Assembly (NCBI RefSeq): GCF_014873875.1
Contig: NZ_JADBEM010000001.1
Coordinates: 8,804,001 to 8,868,000, forward strand
Direction: 5' to 3'
DNA from: Actinopolymorpha pittospori
GTDB taxonomy: Bacteria > Actinomycetota > Actinomycetes > Propionibacteriales > Actinopolymorphaceae
Length of the DNA stretch: 64,000 nucleotides
Part shown: positions 60,024-64,000 of the stretch, piece by piece
Numbering within the stretch: position 1 is the stretch's first letter
How the letters are laid out: each line of letters starts with the position of its first letter
Made by a program: the position numbers and the translations under genes
The notes under the pieces: generated by a model
What the model was told of the DNA's origin: nothing
The model's database searches: none
The model's input: the letters and a program-made list of their open reading frames with translations, nothing else

Positions 60024-60048
60024 GGCCCCTGCTACACCGGCAGGGGCC
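60024..60048 (+). terminator. whiB1 terminator hairpin
   Basis: GGCCCCTGC (60024-60032) pairs perfectly with GCAGGGGCC (60040-60048) over a 7-nt loop, 19 bp after the whiB1 stop. It also lies at the 3' side of the convergent pdtaS gene. Confidence 0.85.
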
Positions 60049-60134
60049 CCTTCATGTCCACCTTCGCGTGGTCGGTCAGCGCAGGTACCGGAAGCGAACG
60101 CCGGACGCGCGAACGCCGGAAACGACGGCAGGCC

Positions 60135-61604
60135 TCAGCGGCCGTCGTCGGGGAGGTCGAACACCACGCGCGTCCCCGATCCTTCCGACCGCGCGCCGAT
60201 CGAGAGCACCCCGCCGAGTTCGCTCTCCACGAGGGTGCGCACGATCTGCAGGCCGAGTTGTCCGGAACGGTCGAGATCGAAGTCGTCCGGGAGTCCGCGT
60301 CCGTCGTCCTCGATGACGACCCGCAACCGCCCGCGCAGCCGTTCGGCCACGACCTCCACCCGGCCGCCGCGTCGACCCACACCATGCTGGACGGCGTTCT
60401 GCGCCACCTCGGTGATGACCATCGCGAGGGGTGTCGCGGTCTCCGCACCCAACAGCCCGAAGGAGCCGATTCGACGAGGGACCACCCGCGTCTCCGGAAT
60501 CGACACCTCGGCCACCATCGCGAGGACCCGGTCCGCCACCTCGTCGAAGTCGACGCGTTCTTCGAAGGCGGTCGACAGGGTCTCGTGCACGATGGCGATG
60601 GTGCCTACCCTGCGGACGGCCTCCTCGAGTGCCTCCCGGCCCCCGGCGGCGCCAAGTCGTCGCGCCTGAAGCCGGAGCAGGGCCGCCACCGTTTGCAAGT
60701 TGTTCTTGACGCGGTGGTGGATCTCGCGGATCGTCGCGTCCTTGGTGAGCAACTCGCGTTCGCGGCGGCGCAGGTCGGTGACGTCACGGAGCAACACGAG
60801 CGCCCCGACCGGCGCGGAGTTCGGCACCAGCGGAATCACCCGCATGGTGACGACGGCGCCGTTGTTCTCGACCTCGGTCTCGCGCGGTGCGCGTCCGGAG
60901 ATGAGCACCGAGATGGCCTCGTCCACGGGACGACGTGACGGAGGCAACAGCCCCGAGGTGATGGTGCCAAGGTGGCAGCCGAGCAGGTCTCCGGTGAGTC
61001 CGAGCCGACGATAGGCCGACTGGGCGTTGGGACTGGCGTACGTCACGATCCCGTCGACGTCGAGTCGCACCAGGCCGTCACCGACGCGCGGCGCGGAGTC
61101 GAGGTCGACCCGGTCGCCAGGCAAGGGGAAACCACCCTCGCTGATCATCTGGGCGAGGTCGGTGGCGGTCTTGAGATAGGTCAGCTCGAGCCGGCTCGGT
61201 GTGCGGACCGAGAGCAAGTTGGTGTTGCGGGTGATGACACCGAGCACGCGGTCGACCCGACGGACCGGGATGCTCTCGATCCGGACGGGCACCTCGTCGC
61301 GCCACTCCGGGTCGCCCTCCCGGCAGATCCGGCCGTCGTCGAAGGCCGCGTCCAGGAGTTGCCGACGCCCGCGTGGGACGAAGGAGCCGACGAGGTCGTC
61401 GAGGTGAGCGGTGGGCCCGGTCGTCGGCCGCATCTGGGCACATGCCCAGAACCCGAGTCCCTCCCGGTCGGGCACCCACAGAACCAGGTCCGCGAACGAC
61501 AGATCCGCGAGCATCTGCCACTCCGCGACCAGTTTGTGCAGCCACTCGCGGTCGGGGTCGTCGAGCTCGGTGTACTGGCGGACCACATCATCGAGAGAGG
61601 GCAC
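60135..61604 (-). CDS. pdtaS: PdtaS-type sensor histidine kinase
   Basis: The 489-aa soluble kinase has an N-terminal GAF-like domain (~1-150, LADLSFADLVLWVPD), a PAS domain (~170-280, DGIVTYASPNAQSAYRRLGL), the HisKA_2 phosphoacceptor IREIHHRVKNNLQTVAALLR near 293, and the HATPase domain (TEVAQNAVQHG as N-box, EDDGRGLPDDF, GQLGLQIV). No membrane helix is present. In mycobacteria PdtaS signals to PdtaR, an RNA-binding antiterminator, in ethanolamine- and metal/NO-related control; pdtaR is not in this window. The GTG at 61604 aligns with the family N-terminus. It is convergent with whiB1. Confidence 0.93.
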   Translation of the reverse strand: MPSLDDVVRQYTELDDPDREWLHKLVAEWQMLADLSFADLVLWVPDREGLGFWACAQMRPTTGPTAHLDDLVGSFVPRGRRQLLDAAFDDGRICREGDPEWRDEVPVRIESIPVRRVDRVLGVITRNTNLLSVRTPSRLELTYLKTATDLAQMISEGGFPLPGDRVDLDSAPRVGDGLVRLDVDGIVTYASPNAQSAYRRLGLTGDLLGCHLGTITSGLLPPSRRPVDEAISVLISGRAPRETEVENNGAVVTMRVIPLVPNSAPVGALVLLRDVTDLRRRERELLTKDATIREIHHRVKNNLQTVAALLRLQARRLGAAGGREALEEAVRRVGTIAIVHETLSTAFEERVDFDEVADRVLAMVAEVSIPETRVVPRRIGSFGLLGAETATPLAMVITEVAQNAVQHGVGRRGGRVEVVAERLRGRLRVVIEDDGRGLPDDFDLDRSGQLGLQIVRTLVESELGGVLSIGARSEGSGTRVVFDLPDDGR

Positions 61605-61712
61605 GCCGAGAGCGTATCCCCGGCCGCGCTAATCTCACGGCCTGCGGTGGCTCGCTCACCTTCGCGTGCCCTGATCGCAGCGAGGTGCCACGACGTCTGG
61701 AAGGATGGCCAC

Positions 61713-62621
61713 GTGGGGGTTCGTGCAGCGTACTGGGAGCAGGTCCGCGCGAGCGGCTTCAGGCTGCCCCACGACCGCCCGCTGGACGATCTCACCGCCG
61801 AACTCGTCCATATGCTGGGCGACGTCGATCCGAAAGTGCGCGACGGCATCGCCTACCCCGTGCTCGCCGCCTGGATCAGCGAGGGTGTCTACGACGATCT
61901 GCTGGCCGGTTTCGGCGACGGTGTCTCCGAAGGGCTGTTCAACGGCCTTGGCGAGGACGGCACCGACAGTGTGCTCCGGCGTTCCTTCTCCGCCCTGCTG
62001 CTCGCCGAGTCCGTGCTGCGCGACCAGGTGGCGCGGGCGGTCCACTCCGACGCGATCTTCCGCTGGGGTGACCGGGCGGCGTCGTGGTTCGTCCGCGAAC
62101 GCGACCTGCGTGGGTACGTCGAGGGCCGCGGTTGGGCGCACGCAGTCGCGCACGGGGCCGACCTGATCGCGGCCCTGGCTCGCTCGGAGCACTTCGGCAA
62201 GCTCGAGCTCACGGTACTGCTGGACGTCATCGCCGACCGGCTGCTCACCCCGACCACCCACCGCCTCCTCCACGGCGAGGACGACCGGCTCGCCTTCGCC
62301 GTCATGACGGTGCTGCACCGCAACCGCCTCGGCATCGACGTTCTCGAGCCCTGGGTCGAACGACTCGCCGCGTCCCTCGTTCCTCCCGTCGTCGACGAGG
62401 GCACCACCGCACCCGCCTGGCCCACACCGGTCGCGGGCAACACCGCGGGCTTCCTCCGCGGGCTGCACCTCCAACTCGCCCTCGGGGTGCGTGGCCAGCA
62501 GACGCCCCAGGACGTCACGCTGTTCGGTAAGCCACCGCAGGTTCGCGCCGACCTGCTGTTGGTGCTGCTGCGGGTCCTGCGCGCCGGCCAGCCAGCCATC
62601 TTCTCCACCCCGTCGCGCTAG
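61713..62621 (+). CDS. DUF2785 domain protein
   Basis: The 302-aa protein is of the DUF2785 type: an alpha-helical repeat protein (LTAELVHMLGDVDPKVRDGIAYPVLAAWI, split at DVDPKVRDGIAYPVL; SFSALLLAESVLRDQV; EGRGWAHAVAHGADLIAALAR). HEAT-like pairs of helices suggest a binding scaffold. The function of the family is unknown. The GTG at 61713 has GGAAGGA seven bases upstream. It diverges from pdtaS. No membrane helix or metal motif is evident. Confidence 0.85.
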   Translation: MGVRAAYWEQVRASGFRLPHDRPLDDLTAELVHMLGDVDPKVRDGIAYPVLAAWISEGVYDDLLAGFGDGVSEGLFNGLGEDGTDSVLRRSFSALLLAESVLRDQVARAVHSDAIFRWGDRAASWFVRERDLRGYVEGRGWAHAVAHGADLIAALARSEHFGKLELTVLLDVIADRLLTPTTHRLLHGEDDRLAFAVMTVLHRNRLGIDVLEPWVERLAASLVPPVVDEGTTAPAWPTPVAGNTAGFLRGLHLQLALGVRGQQTPQDVTLFGKPPQVRADLLLVLLRVLRAGQPAIFSTPSR

Positions 62622-62822
62622 CACCGGTCCGACGCCGCTGGCCTCGGGTTTCCCACGTCCCGCCCGACGCGCGGTCCCCACACGTCACCGGCGCCGGCTG
62701 TCGAACGGCCGCCGCGACACCTAGGACGCGAGCGAAACAAGGCCGACCCGGCCACGCCCCTTTTCCTCGACCCCGTCCGGCACTAATCTCTTCGCGGCTC
62801 ATCTACCGCGGAGGTAGTCAAG

Positions 62823-63101
62823 ATGGCTCCACACGTGCGCACGTCCGCGCCACTAGTCACACCCAGCCGGGTGCTGGTCGGGATCCTGCTCGCCGCGCCG
62901 TTCGTGGCGATGATGTGGGCCTCGTCCTACGCCCGCGTCGAGCCTCGCCTCGGCGGATTTCCGTTCTTCTACTGGTACCAGATCCTCTGGATCTTCCTGT
63001 CCGCCGCGTGCACCAGCGGCGCGTACTTCCTCGTCCGCAGGGAGAAGCGGAAGTACGCCACCACGGCCCCGGTCCGCCACACCGAAAGGGGATCGCGATG
63101 A
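62823..63101 (+). CDS. DUF3311 two-helix membrane protein
   Basis: The 92-aa protein has two membrane helices (~18-35 and ~47-70; LVGILLAAPFVAMMWASSY, WYQILWIFLSAACTSGAYFL) and a basic tail with RREKRKY. DUF3311 proteins are small partners of sodium:solute symporters and are usually encoded just before them, as here. The ATG at 62823 has GGAGG eight bases upstream. Its stop overlaps the symporter start as ATGA. Confidence 0.92.
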   Translation: MAPHVRTSAPLVTPSRVLVGILLAAPFVAMMWASSYARVEPRLGGFPFFYWYQILWIFLSAACTSGAYFLVRREKRKYATTAPVRHTERGSR

Positions 63102-64000
63102 AAGACGACGTTGACACCATCGCGCTCGTCGTCGTTCTCGTCCTCTTCGCCGCGGTCACCGTTCTCGGATTCAAGGCCGCGCGCTGGAGCAGGGGCTCCT
63201 CACTCGCGAGCCTGGACGAGTGGGGCCTTGGTGGCCGGCGGTTCGGTACCTGGGTGACGTGGTTCCTGCTCGGCGGTGACCTCTACACCGCCTACACGTT
63301 CATCGCCGTCCCGGCGGTGCTGTTCGCCTCGGGAGCACAGGGATTCTTCGCCGTTCCCTACACCATCATCGTGTACCCGCTGGTGTTCTTGTTCCTCCCC
63401 CGGCTGTGGTCGGTCTCGCACCGGCGGGGCTACGTCACCCCGGCCGACTTCGTACGGGGACGCTTCGGCTCGCGCGCCCTCGCGCTCGCCATCGCACTGA
63501 CCGGCATTCTCGCGACGATGCCCTACATCGCCTTGCAGCTCGTCGGAATCCAGGCAGTCTTCGAGGTGATGGGACTCGGCGGATCGAGCAACATCCTCGT
63601 CGCCGACGCGCCGCTGTTCCTCGCCTTCGCGATCCTCGCCGCCTACACCTACTCCTCCGGCCTGCGGGCGCCGGCTCTGATCGCGTTCGTCAAGGACGCC
63701 TTGATCTATCTCGTCATCGCCGTCGCGATCATCTACATCCCGACCAAGCTCGGCGGCTGGACCGGCATCTTCGACGCCGCTGAGAAGAAGCTCACCGCGC
63801 TGGACGGCGCGGCCGGCAACCCGGCGGACTTCTCCTTCGCCGGCGTCGGCCAGGCCTGGCCCTACGCCACCCTCGCGCTGGGATCGGCAATGGCGTTGTT
63901 CATGTATCCGCACGCCATCACCGCCGTCCTCTCCTCGAAGAACCGCTCGGTCCCTCGCCGCAACGCCGCGATCCTGCCGGCCTACTCCTTCCTGCTCGCC
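63098..64000 (+). CDS. Sodium:solute symporter, SSS family (3' end beyond window)
   Basis: The visible 301 residues show a membrane protein with seven or more helices and the family features DEWGLGGRRFGTWVTWFLLGGDLYTAYTF (split at GGDLYTAYTF) and RRGYVTPADFVRGRFGSRAL. The mctP/monocarboxylate-type symporter is the closest fit, coupling sodium entry to uptake of a small acid such as pyruvate or lactate; the substrate is inference. It starts at ATG 63098, coupled to the DUF3311 gene, and runs off the right edge. Confidence 0.92.
   Translation, partial: MKDDVDTIALVVVLVLFAAVTVLGFKAARWSRGSSLASLDEWGLGGRRFGTWVTWFLLGGDLYTAYTFIAVPAVLFASGAQGFFAVPYTIIVYPLVFLFLPRLWSVSHRRGYVTPADFVRGRFGSRALALAIALTGILATMPYIALQLVGIQAVFEVMGLGGSSNILVADAPLFLAFAILAAYTYSSGLRAPALIAFVKDALIYLVIAVAIIYIPTKLGGWTGIFDAAEKKLTALDGAAGNPADFSFAGVGQAWPYATLALGSAMALFMYPHAITAVLSSKNRSVPRRNAAILPAYSFLLA

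Overview
This 64 kb window is chromosomal DNA of a high-GC Actinomycetota. The signs are a WhiB1-type regulator next to a PdtaS-type kinase, a fused 2-oxoglutarate decarboxylase/dehydrogenase (Kgd), nickel superoxide dismutase with its protease, a Rho factor with a long Arg/Asp/Gly-rich insertion, an NrtL anticodon-binding protein beside tRNA-Arg, frequent GTG starts and ATGA/GTGA gene overlaps. The genus cannot be fixed from the sequence.

Region 1 (1-9.0 kb, all minus strand) is the conserved block lysA-hom-thrC-thrB-rho-rpmE-prfA: lysine and threonine synthesis followed by transcription and translation factors. prfA runs off the left edge. A 91-bp perfect direct repeat has copied the 3' end of hom into the hom-thrC spacer. 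Region 2 (9.1-18.4 kb) is a surface-polysaccharide island: a SAM methyltransferase, a coiled-coil protein, a fused glycosyltransferase and two large paralogous glycosyltransferases. It lies between lysA and nrtL, which I recall as close neighbours in other actinobacteria, and ends near a tRNA-Arg(CCG) gene. Region 3 (18.6-29 kb) is accessory: nrtL, a Cys-rich pentapeptide-repeat protein, a MASE1 membrane protein, a MerR regulator, a frameshifted IS110-type transposase, a deleted and an intact SDR, an alpha/beta hydrolase and a divergent TetR gene with two matching operator-like sites.

Region 4 (27.2-36.4 kb, minus strand) is a protein-quality and redox operon: dnaK-grpE-dnaJ(CbpA type)-CbpM/HspR-like regulator-clpB-thioredoxin 2-UBP zinc finger-cNMP/FAD oxidoreductase. 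Its leader carries an array of about seven 14-16-bp repeats. Region 5 (37-45.7 kb) has a DUF7144 membrane protein, a large LuxR/MalT-like regulator, and an unusual set made of a membrane protein with a degenerate VirD4/TraG-like fold, a zinc-ribbon protein and a divergent disordered/helical protein. Region 6 (45.8-56.1 kb) holds kgd, a 58-aa DUF6104-like protein translationally coupled to an ABC-like ATPase, a quinone-reductase-like MDR enzyme, malic enzyme, and a polar amino acid ABC transporter preceded by a 15-bp tandem repeat.

Region 7 (56.1-64 kb) holds sodX/sodN, an anti-sigma/sigma-B/F pair, a membrane protein, whiB1 with a CRP-like site upstream, pdtaS, a DUF2785 protein, and a DUF3311-sodium:solute symporter pair cut by the right edge. 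Several convergent or tandem gene ends have strong GC-rich hairpins without T-tracts.
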